Positions 46,689-55,224 of a stretch of 64,000 nt of DNA are shown piece after piece. The notes beneath the pieces were generated by a model that was not told the origin of the DNA, made no database searches, and saw only the letters and a program-made list of their open reading frames with translations. Source of the DNA: an uncultured Altererythrobacter sp. (GTDB lineage Bacteria; Pseudomonadota; Alphaproteobacteria; Sphingomonadales; Sphingomonadaceae); assembly GCA_913056125.1 (NCBI GenBank), contig CAJXNC010000005.1:124001-188000 (forward strand), in the 5' to 3' direction. Numbering within the stretch: position 1 is the first letter of the stretch; every line of letters starts with the position of its first letter. Position numbers and translations under genes: made by a program.

Positions 46689-46778
46689 GCCAGCAGATGG
46701 CGCCTCCGGTCAGCGAACTAGCCGACCGCGAACGCCGAGGACCGTCCGCGCAAATGCACGAACGGCACTCGAGAAATC

Positions 46779-47435
46779 TCAACGATAGAAAATATGGCTA
46801 TCGATGCGCGCGCGGGTCACCTTGGTGCGCGCCCAGCGCGGGGTGACATAGCTTGCGTGGAAATAGAGCGAGTCGCTCGCTTCGCTGTCCCACAACTCCT
46901 GGTGAGCAATGCGGGCAATCGCTTTGGCGCGGCTCCATGCGGCGGAACCGGCCTTGGGCGCGGGGATGGCACCGCCGCGAACGAAGGAGAACTGCGCGCG
47001 CTGCGTAACCACCGAGCAATAATCGTCGGGGAACAATTCGGACTCGGCGCGGTTGATGACCACGCGTGCCACGGCGAGCTGGCCGGCAAGCGGTTCGCCG
47101 CGCGATTCGAAATAGACCGCCTGTGCGAGGCAGCGCATGTCTTCGGACATATCCGCCATATCGGGCATGGCCGCGACCAGTTCGCGCAGCGACTGCGCAT
47201 CGGTCAGTGCCAGCTCGCCGGGTTCGGGCAGGGCCTGCACCACCGGCTGCGAAACGAAACGGGGCCGGGCATCGGCCTCGCCTGCAGTTTCGATAGAATC
47301 TGTCGTGACCGTTTCGAGCGTGGTGGGCTCAGCCTGGTCCTGGGCAACTGCACCGGTCAGGCCGGTACCGAGCAATGCTGCAAACAGCGTTGCGACCGAG
47401 GCGAAAGCCCCGGCACGGGAAAGCGTGCGAGTCAT
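46779..47435 (-). CDS. cell wall hydrolase, SleB/CwlJ type
   Basis: A 218-residue exported protein. Signal peptide to about residue 31 (TGLTGAVAQ), a low-complexity linker to about 95, then the Hydrolase_2 domain: CLAQAVYFESRGEPLAGQLAVARVVINR (catalytic Glu), CSVVTQRAQFSFV and ARIAHQELWDSE. Predicted to cleave peptidoglycan glycan strands. The C-terminus RARIDSHIFYR is typical. The 201 bases upstream to the DUF1491 gene hold nothing I can name. Confidence 0.92.
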   Translation of the reverse strand: MTRTLSRAGAFASVATLFAALLGTGLTGAVAQDQAEPTTLETVTTDSIETAGEADARPRFVSQPVVQALPEPGELALTDAQSLRELVAAMPDMADMSEDMRCLAQAVYFESRGEPLAGQLAVARVVINRAESELFPDDYCSVVTQRAQFSFVRGGAIPAPKAGSAAWSRAKAIARIAHQELWDSEASDSLYFHASYVTPRWARTKVTRARIDSHIFYR

Positions 47436-47636
47436 GTATCCTGTAACTCACGGCGGTGAGAAACCCGTCGCAGGCCAGCGATCGCGGACTGTCAAAACAA
47501 CCCGTAATTGCCGCGATCCATCAAGGGACCTGCCGGTCGCTCCCCGTCTGCGCACTGTCCGGACCGGCCCTATTGCCGGGACGCGAACAAGCAGCGCTCT
47601 GAAGTCGCGGGCCAGATAGCGCCGAAGGCTCAGGTG

Positions 47637-47978
47637 TCAACCAATGGTTCCCGGCTCGAGGATGAACCGTTCACCATTTGCGATATCCAGCTCGACGATC
47701 CAGAGATCGCTATCCTGATGCTTGCGTCTTTCGCAATATTCGGTGAATTCCATAGGGTTTTCAGGGTCTTGCTCTCGCGAAAGCTCCCATTTACGGGTCC
47801 CGTCCGCCTGCGGCATTCTTTCGTAAGCGCGCAATTTTGTGCCGTTTTCGCAACACAATACCATCAATGTGCCAGCATCGCGTTCACCCTTTGCGATAAC
47901 CGTCGCAAAGCCCCCCGCAGCCTCGACCGCACGGATCAGGCCGCCGACTTCGACATGGGCGGGGAGGCGTTGCTCCAT
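47637..47978 (-). CDS. DUF1491 family protein
   Basis: A 113-residue protein with the DUF1491 pattern: LPAHVEVGGLIRAVEAAGGFATVIAKGERDAGTLMV, followed by the E/D-rich strand CENGTKLRAYERM and LWIVELDIANGERFI. Often found beside ptsN/hpf genes in this group. Function unknown. Five bases downstream of the thioesterase gene. Confidence 0.85.
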   Translation of the reverse strand: MEQRLPAHVEVGGLIRAVEAAGGFATVIAKGERDAGTLMVLCCENGTKLRAYERMPQADGTRKWELSREQDPENPMEFTEYCERRKHQDSDLWIVELDIANGERFILEPGTIG

Positions 47979-47983
47979 GGCGA

Positions 47984-48466
47984 TCAGCCCTCGAGCCGGT
48001 AGCCGTCGAGACCGGAAAGTGCGATGTGCGAGCGCATGAAGGTCCCGGTCCCGCGGCCGATCTCGTCGCCCTCGGCATCGATCAGGCTGGCCTCGGCAAC
48101 GAAAACGCGCCTCTTGCCACTGACCCAGCGCCCTTCAGCCACGATTTCGCCTGAGCGCAGCGGCTTGGTGAAATGCAGGTTGAAGGCCGTCGTCAGCAGG
48201 AAACGGTCCGAAACCAGCGAATTGGCTGCATAGAAGGCCGCATCGTCGAGCATCTTGAAATAGATCGTGCCGTGCGACGCGCCGGCGGCATGGTGCACGC
48301 TTTCGTCGACGGTGAAGGTGATCCGCGATCGACCCGCACCAGTGATATGCAGGCGCGAGGGGAACAGCGCGTTGATCGGTGCGGAAGCATAAAGGGATTC
48401 GAGCGCACGGAAGTGCGCTTCCTGCCCGGATTGCACGGGTTCAGGCGACGTCCCGGTCCGAGACAT
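47984..48466 (-). CDS. PaaI family thioesterase
   Basis: A 160-residue hotdog-fold protein. VDESVHHAAGASHGTIYFKMLDDAAFYAANSLV holds the HG...D active-site pattern; FNLHFTKPLRSGEIVAEGRWV is the conserved strand pair. Acyl-CoA substrate unknown. The N-terminus overlaps the ptsN 3' end by 26 bases, so translation is coupled. Confidence 0.9.
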   Translation of the reverse strand: MSRTGTSPEPVQSGQEAHFRALESLYASAPINALFPSRLHITGAGRSRITFTVDESVHHAAGASHGTIYFKMLDDAAFYAANSLVSDRFLLTTAFNLHFTKPLRSGEIVAEGRWVSGKRRVFVAEASLIDAEGDEIGRGTGTFMRSHIALSGLDGYRLEG

Positions 48467-48902
48467 TGGTCATCAGGCCGTAGATCGCTTCCTCATCGGG
48501 AGCATCGGTCAAGGCCTCGCGCACATCCTCGTCGCGCATCAGGCGCGAAATGGATGCAAGCGCATGCAGGTGACTGGCGCCGCTGTTCTCCGGCGAAAGC
48601 AAGCCGAAGATCAACTCGACCGGCAGGCCGTCCGCCGCATCGAAATCTGCCGGGTGACGCAGTTTGAGCAAGGCCGCAACCGGCCGCGCGAGGCCGGGAA
48701 TGCGGGCATGGGGAATCGCCACGCCACGACCAAACCCGGTACTACCAAGCTTCTCGCGTTCTTCGAGATATTCGAGCACCATTTCGCCATCCAGGTCCCA
48801 CGACCGGGCGAAGATCGAGCTCAGATGCTGCAGGATTTCATGCTTGCCCTCGGCGTCGACGATCGCAACCGAATCAGGCTTCATGACGAAATTGACGTTC
48901 AT
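48441..48902 (-). CDS. ptsN: nitrogen-type PTS IIA protein
   Basis: A 153-residue EIIA(Ntr) protein. The phosphorylated His is in GRGVAIPHARIPGL and LIFGLLSPENSGASHLHALASISR is typical. It starts MNVNFVMKPDSV at 48902. In proteobacteria it senses nitrogen/potassium status. The gene lies just downstream of hpf, as in many proteobacteria, separated by a 123-bp gap with a hairpin. Confidence 0.93.
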   Translation of the reverse strand: MNVNFVMKPDSVAIVDAEGKHEILQHLSSIFARSWDLDGEMVLEYLEEREKLGSTGFGRGVAIPHARIPGLARPVAALLKLRHPADFDAADGLPVELIFGLLSPENSGASHLHALASISRLMRDEDVREALTDAPDEEAIYGLMTNVSDRDVA

Positions 48903-48985
48903 TGTCACAGGCTCAAACGGGTCCAATATCACCAGCACCCTGCAAGCAAGGCGTTGAAAGGTCTTAAATTTTCTGCGGCGTGCAG

Positions 48986-49016
48986 GCCGGGAGAGCAGTG
49001 CCTGCCCTCTCCCGGC
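48986..49016. repeat. 10-bp perfect stem-loop between hpf and ptsN
   Basis: GCCGGGAGAG (48986-48995) and CTCTCCCGGC (49007-49016) with an 11-base loop; no T-run on either side. Probably an mRNA processing or stabilising hairpin, or a weak terminator, between hpf and ptsN. Confidence 0.55.
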
Positions 49017-49025
49017 GCACTGCGT

Positions 49026-49607
49026 TCAAGACGGTTCGACCCAGCCGATCGAGCCATCGTCGCGGCGATAGACCATATTATGACGCCCGGTGCCAGCATT
49101 TTTGAAGAACAGGGCGTTGGTGTGCCTGAGGTCGAGCAGCATGACCGCATCGGAAACGCTGACTTCGGGAATGTCGATACGCGTCTCGGCAATGATCGGG
49201 GGCGCATCCTCGGGAAGCTCCTCCATTTCGGGTTCTTCCGGGGCGAAGACGAAATAGGATGCCTCTTCATAGGCAGCCGCTTCTTCCTTCTGCGCATAGG
49301 CGGCCTGTTCGTGCCGATCCTTGAGTCGCCTCTTGTAGCGGCGCAGCTGCTTCTCGATCTTGTCGGCCGCCTGGTCGAAAGCCAGATGTGCATCATGTGC
49401 CTGGCCGTGGCTCTTGAGGATCAGGCCGTGATTGACGTGAAGGACGATATCGCAATCGAAAGCATGGGTGGGCGCCTTGCCGAAAGTGACTGCGGATGAA
49501 AGCGCCCGGCTGAAGTGCTTGTCGATTATGTTCTCAAGGCGATCCTGGGCATGTTCCTGGAGCGCCGCACCAGTATCGATCTGATGGCCGGAAACGCGAA
49601 TGTCCAT
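49026..49607 (-). CDS. hpf: ribosome hibernation promoting factor, long form
   Basis: A 193-residue HPF of the long type that dimerises ribosomes in stationary phase. Residues 1-105 are the ribosome-binding domain (MDIRVSGHQIDTGAALQEHAQDRL, CDIVLHVNHGLILKSHGQAHDAHLAFDQAADKIEKQLRRYKRRLK, given in parts); residues 135-190 are the dimerisation domain (VSVSDAVMLLDLRHTNALFFKN). A charged linker separates them. Downstream of dnaQ in the origin-proximal leftward group. Confidence 0.95.
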   Translation of the reverse strand: MDIRVSGHQIDTGAALQEHAQDRLENIIDKHFSRALSSAVTFGKAPTHAFDCDIVLHVNHGLILKSHGQAHDAHLAFDQAADKIEKQLRRYKRRLKDRHEQAAYAQKEEAAAYEEASYFVFAPEEPEMEELPEDAPPIIAETRIDIPEVSVSDAVMLLDLRHTNALFFKNAGTGRHNMVYRRDDGSIGWVEPS

Positions 49608-49657
49608 GTGGGGGTTTCTCCTTCTCGTATCAGGCCACGATAGAGCCTGATTTGGAC

Positions 49658-50341
49658 CTAATTATGCCAGAGCGGAGATTCAAACGATTCCAGAAAGAGT
49701 TTGTGCCGCGCGAGCTCTTCTTCGCTGGCGGAATGGGGCCGCGGTTCGCGAAATTCGCCGGTGCGCGGACGGAATGTGCGAATCTCCACCACGGTTTCCT
49801 CGACCTCGGCCGCCAGTTCGAGTCCGATCTGCCGCCCGCCGGTAAGTTCGACGTAAACCTGTGCCAGCAGCTCTGCATCGAGCAGCGCGCCATGCTTGAC
49901 GCGGTGGCTGCGATCGACGCCATAGCGCGTACACAGCGCATCGAGTGAATGCTTCGCGCCGGGATGCCGGCGGCGGGCAATGGCCAGCGTATCAACCATC
50001 CGCTCAGTGCTCACGGGCTCCAGGCCGCACAAGTTCAGCTCGTGATTGAGGAATCCGAAATCGAATTGCGCATTGTGCGCCACCAGCGGCGCATCACCGA
50101 GGAAATCGAGCAATTCGGCCGCCGTGCTGGCAAATAGCGGCTTGTCGGACAGGAAACTGGCGGAGAGGCCATGCACCTGTTCGGCTTCCATCGGCATGTC
50201 GCGCTCGGGATTGTAGTAGGCGTGGTAGCTCTTGCCCGTCGCGACGCGGTTGACCATTTCGACGCAGCCGATCTCGACCAGGCGATCGCCGTTCTTGGGG
50301 TCGAGCCCGGTGGTTTCGGTATCGAAGACGATCTCACGCAT
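49658..50341 (-). CDS. dnaQ: DNA polymerase III epsilon subunit (proofreading)
   Basis: A 227-residue 3'-5' exonuclease. Exo I is FDTETTGLDP, Exo II VAHNAQFDFGFL, Exo III HRVKHGALLDAELLAQVY, all with their acidic residues. The C-terminal alpha-binding tail is basic and short. Fourth gene from the origin in the leftward group ppsR-maf-aroE-coaE-dnaQ, same order as Caulobacter CC0001-0005. Confidence 0.95.
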   Translation of the reverse strand: MREIVFDTETTGLDPKNGDRLVEIGCVEMVNRVATGKSYHAYYNPERDMPMEAEQVHGLSASFLSDKPLFASTAAELLDFLGDAPLVAHNAQFDFGFLNHELNLCGLEPVSTERMVDTLAIARRRHPGAKHSLDALCTRYGVDRSHRVKHGALLDAELLAQVYVELTGGRQIGLELAAEVEETVVEIRTFRPRTGEFREPRPHSASEEELARHKLFLESFESPLWHN

Positions 50342-50376
50342 GGGCGGACTATCGTCTGCGCCGGTCGGCAGCGCAA

Positions 50377-50985
50377 CTAGTCGGTGAGGTTGTCCACCAG
50401 CTCTTCGACAGCTTTCATCGTCTTATCGAGAGGACAGCCGGTATCGATGACGAAATCGGCGCGCTTGCGCTTTTCCGCGTCGGGCATTTGCAGGGCGAGG
50501 ATGCTCTCGAAGCGCTCTTCGTTCATGTCCGGTCGTGCAAGCACTCGCTCGCGCTGAACCTCCGCGGGGGCGGAGACGACGGCCACCTTGTCGACATCCT
50601 TCTCCGCACCGGTTTCGAACAGGAGGGGGATATCGAAGACCAGCATATCTGCACCGGCATTGGCGGCGAGGAAATGTTCACGCGCCTTGCGCACCGCCGG
50701 ATGGACGATGGCCTCAAGCCGGGCCAAGGCAGCAGAATCGGAGAAGACGATCCGTCCCAGCTCCTCGCGCAATACGCCTTCGGGTCCGGTCGATCCGGGA
50801 AAGGCTTCTTCAATGGCGGGCAAAAGCGAACCGCCCGGTCCCTGCATGCGCCGCACCTCGGCATCGGCATCGAAAACGGGAACCCGCAGTGCCTCGAACA
50901 TATCCGCGACGGTCGACTTTCCCATGCCGATCGAGCCGGTGAGGCCGAGGATGAGCGGCCCATCCTGTGTTCCCGGACCGGTCAT
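50377..50985 (-). CDS. coaE: dephospho-CoA kinase
   Basis: A 202-residue P-loop kinase completing CoA synthesis. The P-loop is GLTGSIGMGKST, with DADAEVRRMQGPGG, DIPLLFETGAE and RVLARPDMNEERFESILALQMP following. Overlaps aroE by ATGA. Confidence 0.95.
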   Translation of the reverse strand: MTGPGTQDGPLILGLTGSIGMGKSTVADMFEALRVPVFDADAEVRRMQGPGGSLLPAIEEAFPGSTGPEGVLREELGRIVFSDSAALARLEAIVHPAVRKAREHFLAANAGADMLVFDIPLLFETGAEKDVDKVAVVSAPAEVQRERVLARPDMNEERFESILALQMPDAEKRKRADFVIDTGCPLDKTMKAVEELVDNLTD

Positions 50986-51851
50986 GCCGTCAGCATGGTA
51001 CGCAATTCGGCATCGCCATCATCGCGCGGCGGGACGACGCCAAAGAACTTCTCGAACGCTACTGCTGCCTGGCCGATCAGCATGTTGATTCCATCGAGCG
51101 TGCGGAAACCGGCTGCGCGTGCTTCCTGCAGCAGTGGGGTATCGAGAGGATGGGTGACGATATCGTAGACCACCGATCCCGGCGGTACATGGCTGAGGTC
51201 GAGATGGAGCGGGGGCTGGCCTACCATGCCCAGCGGGCTGGCATTGACCACCAGGTCGAAGCAGCCACCGCGATCGTCGAACGCGAATTCGGTCGCTTCG
51301 GCGAAATGGGCAAGGTCGGTGACGTGATGTTCGCCCTCCGGGTCGATCTCGTCGAGGATGGCCTGCGCCTTGGCCGGATTGCGCCCCGCCAGCACGATAG
51401 TGAAACCGGCATCGGCCAGGGCCGCAACGATGGCCCGCGCCGCGCCGCCAGTGCCGAGCACGCGCGCCATGCGGAACAAGTGATTGCGGACAAGGTCGGC
51501 CTGCAACGGCTCGAGGAAACCCGCGCCATCGGTATTGGAGCCGATCAGCACGCTCTTCCCGGAGCGCTCGCGCCGAACGATCGTATTCACCGCACCGACC
51601 AGCTCGGCGCCAATTTCCAGCCGGTCGAGATGCGGGATTACCGCCTGCTTGTGCGGCATGGTGACATTGCAGCCGCGCCAGTCAGCGTCCTCGCGCCGAT
51701 TGGCCAGGTATTCTGCCAGCCCCTCGGCGGTGACATGACATGCACGATATTCCGCATCGAGGCCGAGCTTGCCGATCCAGTAATTGTGGATCGCGGGCGA
51801 TTTCGACTGCTTGATGGGATCGCCAATCACCTCGGCATAGGGACTGCTCAT
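50982..51851 (-). CDS. aroE: shikimate dehydrogenase
   Basis: A 289-residue NADPH-dependent enzyme of the shikimate pathway. EVIGDPIKQSKSPAIHN (substrate site), GCNVTMPHK (catalytic Lys) and NTDGAGF, GTGGAARA (cofactor loop), VVNASPLGM and GINMLIGQAA mark the family. Start at 51851; longer upstream in-frame sequence is antisense of maf. Coupled to maf and coaE by 4-base overlaps. Confidence 0.95.
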   Translation of the reverse strand: MSSPYAEVIGDPIKQSKSPAIHNYWIGKLGLDAEYRACHVTAEGLAEYLANRREDADWRGCNVTMPHKQAVIPHLDRLEIGAELVGAVNTIVRRERSGKSVLIGSNTDGAGFLEPLQADLVRNHLFRMARVLGTGGAARAIVAALADAGFTIVLAGRNPAKAQAILDEIDPEGEHHVTDLAHFAEATEFAFDDRGGCFDLVVNASPLGMVGQPPLHLDLSHVPPGSVVYDIVTHPLDTPLLQEARAAGFRTLDGINMLIGQAAVAFEKFFGVVPPRDDGDAELRTMLTA

Positions 51852-52426
51852 GCCGGCAATTCTTCGAGCTCGCGTAAAGCCTCGAGCACAGGCAGGAGTG
51901 GCATGCCGAGCACGGTGAAGTGATCGCCCTCGATGTCCTCGAACAATTGTACTCCCAGTGCCTCGATCCGGAAAACGCCGACACACTGGCCAACTTCGGG
52001 CCACTCGGCGGCGAGATAGCGCTGGATGAAATCTTCCGACAGGTCGCGCACTTTGAGTCGCGCATGGGCGCAGTGGTCCCAACGTACATGGCTGCCGAGC
52101 GAAATAGCCGCAGCCGAATGCAGATCCATCACCTTGCCCGAGAAGTAGCGCAAATGCTCTGCCGCTTGGGCGCGGCTTTCGGGCTTGTTGAAGCGCCTCC
52201 CTTCAACCGAAAGCACAGAATCGCTACCCAGCACTGGGACAGTTCCGGCATCGAGCGAGAGCGCCTTGGATTTCGCCAGCTCGAGCGCCACTACATGCGG
52301 GGCTACTTCGCCAAGCGCGGATTCAAGCGCTCTTTCGTCGATCGCCGCGGGCATGACATCGAATTCGACGCCGGCCGCGGCCAGCATGGCACGCCGCGAG
52401 GCGCTCTTGGAAGCAAGGACAATCAT
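51848..52426 (-). CDS. maf: Maf-type nucleotide pyrophosphatase
   Basis: A 192-residue protein. IVLASKSASRRAMLAAAG at the N-terminus, SDSVLSVEG and GMPLLPVLEAL near the C-terminus identify the Maf/HAM1 family, which hydrolyses non-canonical nucleotides. Second gene leftward from the origin. Overlaps ppsR and aroE. Confidence 0.93.
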   Translation of the reverse strand: MIVLASKSASRRAMLAAAGVEFDVMPAAIDERALESALGEVAPHVVALELAKSKALSLDAGTVPVLGSDSVLSVEGRRFNKPESRAQAAEHLRYFSGKVMDLHSAAAISLGSHVRWDHCAHARLKVRDLSEDFIQRYLAAEWPEVGQCVGVFRIEALGVQLFEDIEGDHFTVLGMPLLPVLEALRELEELPA

Positions 52427-53256
52427 ATCGGTTTGGGTCCGGGCGAACGCGCACGACGTTCCTGGTGAAGCTTGATCACGGCGGCGGCGGTTTCCTCGAT
52501 CGAACGGCGGGTGACGTCGATCACCGCCCAGCCATTATCGGCGAACATACGGCGCGCAAAGGCCACTTCCTTTTCGACCGCTTCCTCATCGACATAGGCC
52601 GTCTCGGCCTTTTCGTTGAGCGAAAGCAGGCGATTGCGGCGGATCTGGACGAGCCGCTTGGGCGCAGTAGTCAGGCCGACAACCATGGGATGGCGCAAAT
52701 CGTAGAGCGCAGGCGGCGGGGGGCTTTCGCGCACAAGCGGGATATTGGCGACCTTGAAGCCGCGATTGGCAAGGTAGATGCTGGTCGGCGTCTTGGAGCT
52801 GCGCGACACGCCGGCGAGCAGGATATCCGCCTCTTCCCAGTCCTCCCACAGCAGGCCGTCATCATGCGCGATCGTGTACTGGATGGCGTCGACGCGCTTG
52901 AAATAGGCATCGTCCATGACGTGGCGCGCACCGATCCGTTCATGCGCTTCCTGGCCAAGCTGCGCTTCGAGCGCTTCGGTTATCACGTCGAGCGCAGCAA
53001 CATGGGGCAGGCCCAGCGTGCGGCAGCGTTCTTCCAGCCGGGCCCTCGTTTCCTCATTCACCAGCGTGTAGAGCACGAGGCCGGGATTGGCGGTAAACTC
53101 CTCCAGCACACGGTCGAGATGCTGCTTGGAGCGGACCATGGGCCAGAAATGGCGCGTAACATCGGGATCGTCGAATTGCGCAAGGGCTGCCTTGGCAAGC
53201 ATCTCCAGCGTTTCGCCGGTGGAGTCGGACAGGAGGTGGAGATGCAGCCGGGCCAT
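52423..53256 (-). CDS. ppsR: PEP synthase regulatory protein (kinase/pyrophosphorylase)
   Basis: A 277-residue bifunctional regulator that phosphorylates or dephosphorylates PEP synthase or pyruvate phosphate dikinase. Start MARLHLHLLSDSTGET at 53256; an in-frame start at 53274 is possible. The nucleotide loop is AGVSRSSKTPTSIYLANRG. This is the Caulobacter CC0001/RP001 homologue, the left border of oriC. Confidence 0.92.
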   Translation of the reverse strand: MARLHLHLLSDSTGETLEMLAKAALAQFDDPDVTRHFWPMVRSKQHLDRVLEEFTANPGLVLYTLVNEETRARLEERCRTLGLPHVAALDVITEALEAQLGQEAHERIGARHVMDDAYFKRVDAIQYTIAHDDGLLWEDWEEADILLAGVSRSSKTPTSIYLANRGFKVANIPLVRESPPPPALYDLRHPMVVGLTTAPKRLVQIRRNRLLSLNEKAETAYVDEEAVEKEVAFARRMFADNGWAVIDVTRRSIEETAAAVIKLHQERRARSPGPKPI

Positions 53257-53460
53257 GTGGACAATCACTGGCATAAACCACGGGAGAGCGATGCGGACAA
53301 GCGCGGGATGGGATTCCACCCCTGCTATCGGTCGATTTCGCTGCAGGGCTATGGACAGGTTCCGGCGATTTTCGACAGGCTGGGGATTGTGGGGAGAAGC
53401 ATTGCTTGACGTAGCGAATGCTGGGATTCGATGACACTGAGCCCCCTGTTCAAGCCGGGA

Positions 53461-53493
53461 GAATTCGGGCAAGGGCGCGCTATCCCCGAATTC
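53461..53493. repeat. 9-bp inverted repeat in oriC
   Basis: GAATTCGGG (53461-53469) and CCCGAATTC (53485-53493), spacer 15 bases. It lies 26 bases from the AT tract, within the predicted origin. Confidence 0.7.
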
Positions 53494-53519
53494 CACAGGA
53501 CCAACAGAGTCCATCAACC

Positions 53520-53543
53520 TATATAAATATATAGATATATATT
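53520..53543. other. AT-rich tract, candidate DNA unwinding element
   Basis: Twenty-four bases with a single G (53534), made of TATA-type steps, in a genome that is otherwise about 60-65% GC. It is the only such tract in the window and lies 14 bases before the hemE start. Confidence 0.65.
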
Positions 53544-53557
53544 GTTTGGACCCCTCG

Positions 53558-54574
53558 ATGCCCGGCCCTCTCCTTGAAACCCTGCGCGGAAAAATAGCTG
53601 ACAGGAAGCCAGTCTGGCTGATGCGCCAGGCAGGACGTTACCTTCCCGAATATCGCGCCTTGCGGGCCGAGAAGGGCGGTTTCCTCGAGCTCGTCTATGA
53701 CAGCGAGGCCGCAGCCGAGATCACGCTCCAGCCGATCCGTCGTTTCGGTTTCGACGGGGCGATCCTGTTTTCCGATATCCTGATCGTGCCGCATGCGCTG
53801 GGGCAGGACCTGCAATTCCTGGCAGGCGAAGGTCCGCACCTTTCGCCGAGGCTGGTCGATGTAGCACTGGAGAGCCTGACTCCCGCCCCGCATCATTTCG
53901 ATCCGATCTATGAGACGGTGCGCCTGTGCCGCCAGCAATTGCCGGCCGATGTGACCATGCTCGGCTTTGCAGGGTCTCCCTGGACTGTGGCGACCTATAT
54001 GGTGGCGGGTCAGGGCAGCAAGGATCACCATGTCGCGCGCACCATGGCCTATGGCGATCCGGTGGCTTTCGGGGCGATCATCGATGCCATTATCGAAAGC
54101 TCGATCACTTATCTTTCGGGACAGATCGAGGCGGGCGCCGAAGCGGTCCAGCTTTTCGATAGCTGGGCGGGGAGTCTTTCGCCCGCGCAATTCGAGCGCT
54201 GGGTCATCGAGCCGACCGTGAGAATCGTCGATGCGGTGAGGGCGCGCCATCCCGATATTCCGATCATCGGCTTTCCAAAGGGCGCGGGCGGCAAGCTCCC
54301 CGCCTATGCCCGCGAGACCGGTGTCGATGCGCTGGGCGTGGACGAGACGGTCGATCCGTTCTGGGCCAATCGCGAACTGCCCGAGGGCCTGCCGGTGCAG
54401 GGCAATCTCGATCCGCTGCTGCTGATTGCGGGGGGAGAACAGCTCGACAAGGGAGCCGAGCAGGTACTCAAGGCATTCGAGGGGCGCCCGCACGTCTTCA
54501 ACCTGGGTCACGGCATCGACAAGACGACGCCTATCGCAAATGTCGAACGCCTGCTTGCGATTGTTCGCGGGTGA
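53558..54574 (+). CDS. hemE: uroporphyrinogen decarboxylase
   Basis: A 338-residue enzyme removing four acetate carboxyls to give coproporphyrinogen III in heme synthesis. KPVWLMRQAGRYLPEYRALR, ILFSDILIVPHALG and DSWAGSLSP, VDETVDPFWAN, FNLGHGI are typical. The ATG at 53558 is preferred over an in-frame TTG at 53546 that would intrude on the AT tract. First gene rightward from the origin. Confidence 0.96.
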   Translation: MPGPLLETLRGKIADRKPVWLMRQAGRYLPEYRALRAEKGGFLELVYDSEAAAEITLQPIRRFGFDGAILFSDILIVPHALGQDLQFLAGEGPHLSPRLVDVALESLTPAPHHFDPIYETVRLCRQQLPADVTMLGFAGSPWTVATYMVAGQGSKDHHVARTMAYGDPVAFGAIIDAIIESSITYLSGQIEAGAEAVQLFDSWAGSLSPAQFERWVIEPTVRIVDAVRARHPDIPIIGFPKGAGGKLPAYARETGVDALGVDETVDPFWANRELPEGLPVQGNLDPLLLIAGGEQLDKGAEQVLKAFEGRPHVFNLGHGIDKTTPIANVERLLAIVRG

Positions 54575-54613
54575 GGGGATGACTCAGGCAGTGCGAGTTC
54601 CTAAATCCAGCCC

Positions 54614-55057
54614 ATGCAGGATGTGCTTTCCATGACCTATCTCTGGCTCAAGGCCGGCCACATCATCTTCGTGATCTTCTGGATGGCGGGGCTGTTCATG
54701 CTGCCGCGCTATTTCGTCTACCACCAGGAGGCCGAGCCCGGCTCTCCCGAAGAGGCGAAATGGGTGGACCGCGAGAAAAAGCTTCTCAAGATCATCCTGC
54801 TGCCGTCGATCATCATTGTCTGGGTCCTTGGCCTGCTATTGGCCCAGACGCTCAATCTGTGGAGCGAAGGCTGGCTGCATGCCAAGATCGCCTTCGTGCT
54901 GCTGCTATCGGCCTATCACGGCTATCTCGCGGGCTATCATAAGAAGTTGGCGCGCGGCGAACGGACATTGACCGGCAAGCAGCTGCGCCTGTTCAACGAG
55001 GTGCCCGGGATTGCCGCGGCGATCATCGTCATCCTGGTGGTGGTGCGTCCGTTCTGA
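54614..55057 (+). CDS. hemJ: protoporphyrinogen oxidase HemJ
   Basis: A 147-residue protein with four membrane helices. WLKAGHIIFVIFWMAGLFMLPR contains the conserved His, and WLHAKIAFVLLLSAYHGYL the conserved Lys of HemJ. It oxidises protoporphyrinogen IX with quinone. Immediately after hemE, as in Caulobacter. An in-frame ATG six codons in (54632) is an alternative start. Confidence 0.9.
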   Translation: MQDVLSMTYLWLKAGHIIFVIFWMAGLFMLPRYFVYHQEAEPGSPEEAKWVDREKKLLKIILLPSIIIVWVLGLLLAQTLNLWSEGWLHAKIAFVLLLSAYHGYLAGYHKKLARGERTLTGKQLRLFNEVPGIAAAIIVILVVVRPF

Positions 55058-55093
55058 TCACCGCCGCAAGGCCATCGATCTACCGAAAGCGAA

Positions 55094-55122
55094 TTGACGC
55101 TGGCCTGCGAAAGGCATATTTC
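55094..55122 (+). promoter_or_regulatory. possible rho promoter
   Basis: TTGACG (55094-55099), 17 bases, TATTTC (55117-55122), about 100 bases before rho, leaving a long leader that could serve Rho autoregulation. Confidence 0.35.
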
Positions 55123-55224
55123 GCACCCCATTCCGGCTGAGGTCGCCATTCCGAGCGACAGGGTCTGCTTTCTCCAAGCCCATACGGCCCGCCGGCTTCC
55201 AATCTACACACGGAATACAAACAC

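Larger units (their letters stand above)
53257..53557. other. oriC: predicted chromosomal replication origin (oriC)
   Basis: The 301-bp gap between ppsR and hemE is the position of Caulobacter oriC. It holds no gene. It has a 9-bp inverted repeat, an AT tract, three GANTC sites (53312, 53425, 53507), and DnaA-box-like sequences: TGTGGACAA at 53256-53264 (8 of 9 to TGTGGATAA) and TGCGGACAA at 53293 (7 of 9). No perfect DnaA box and no CtrA TTAA-N7-TTAA site were seen. Confidence 0.72.

Noticed and set aside
47436-47636. Possible tRNA or small RNA in the gap between sleB and the DUF1491 gene
   Set aside because: No tRNA arms, TpsiC-like loop or terminator found by eye.
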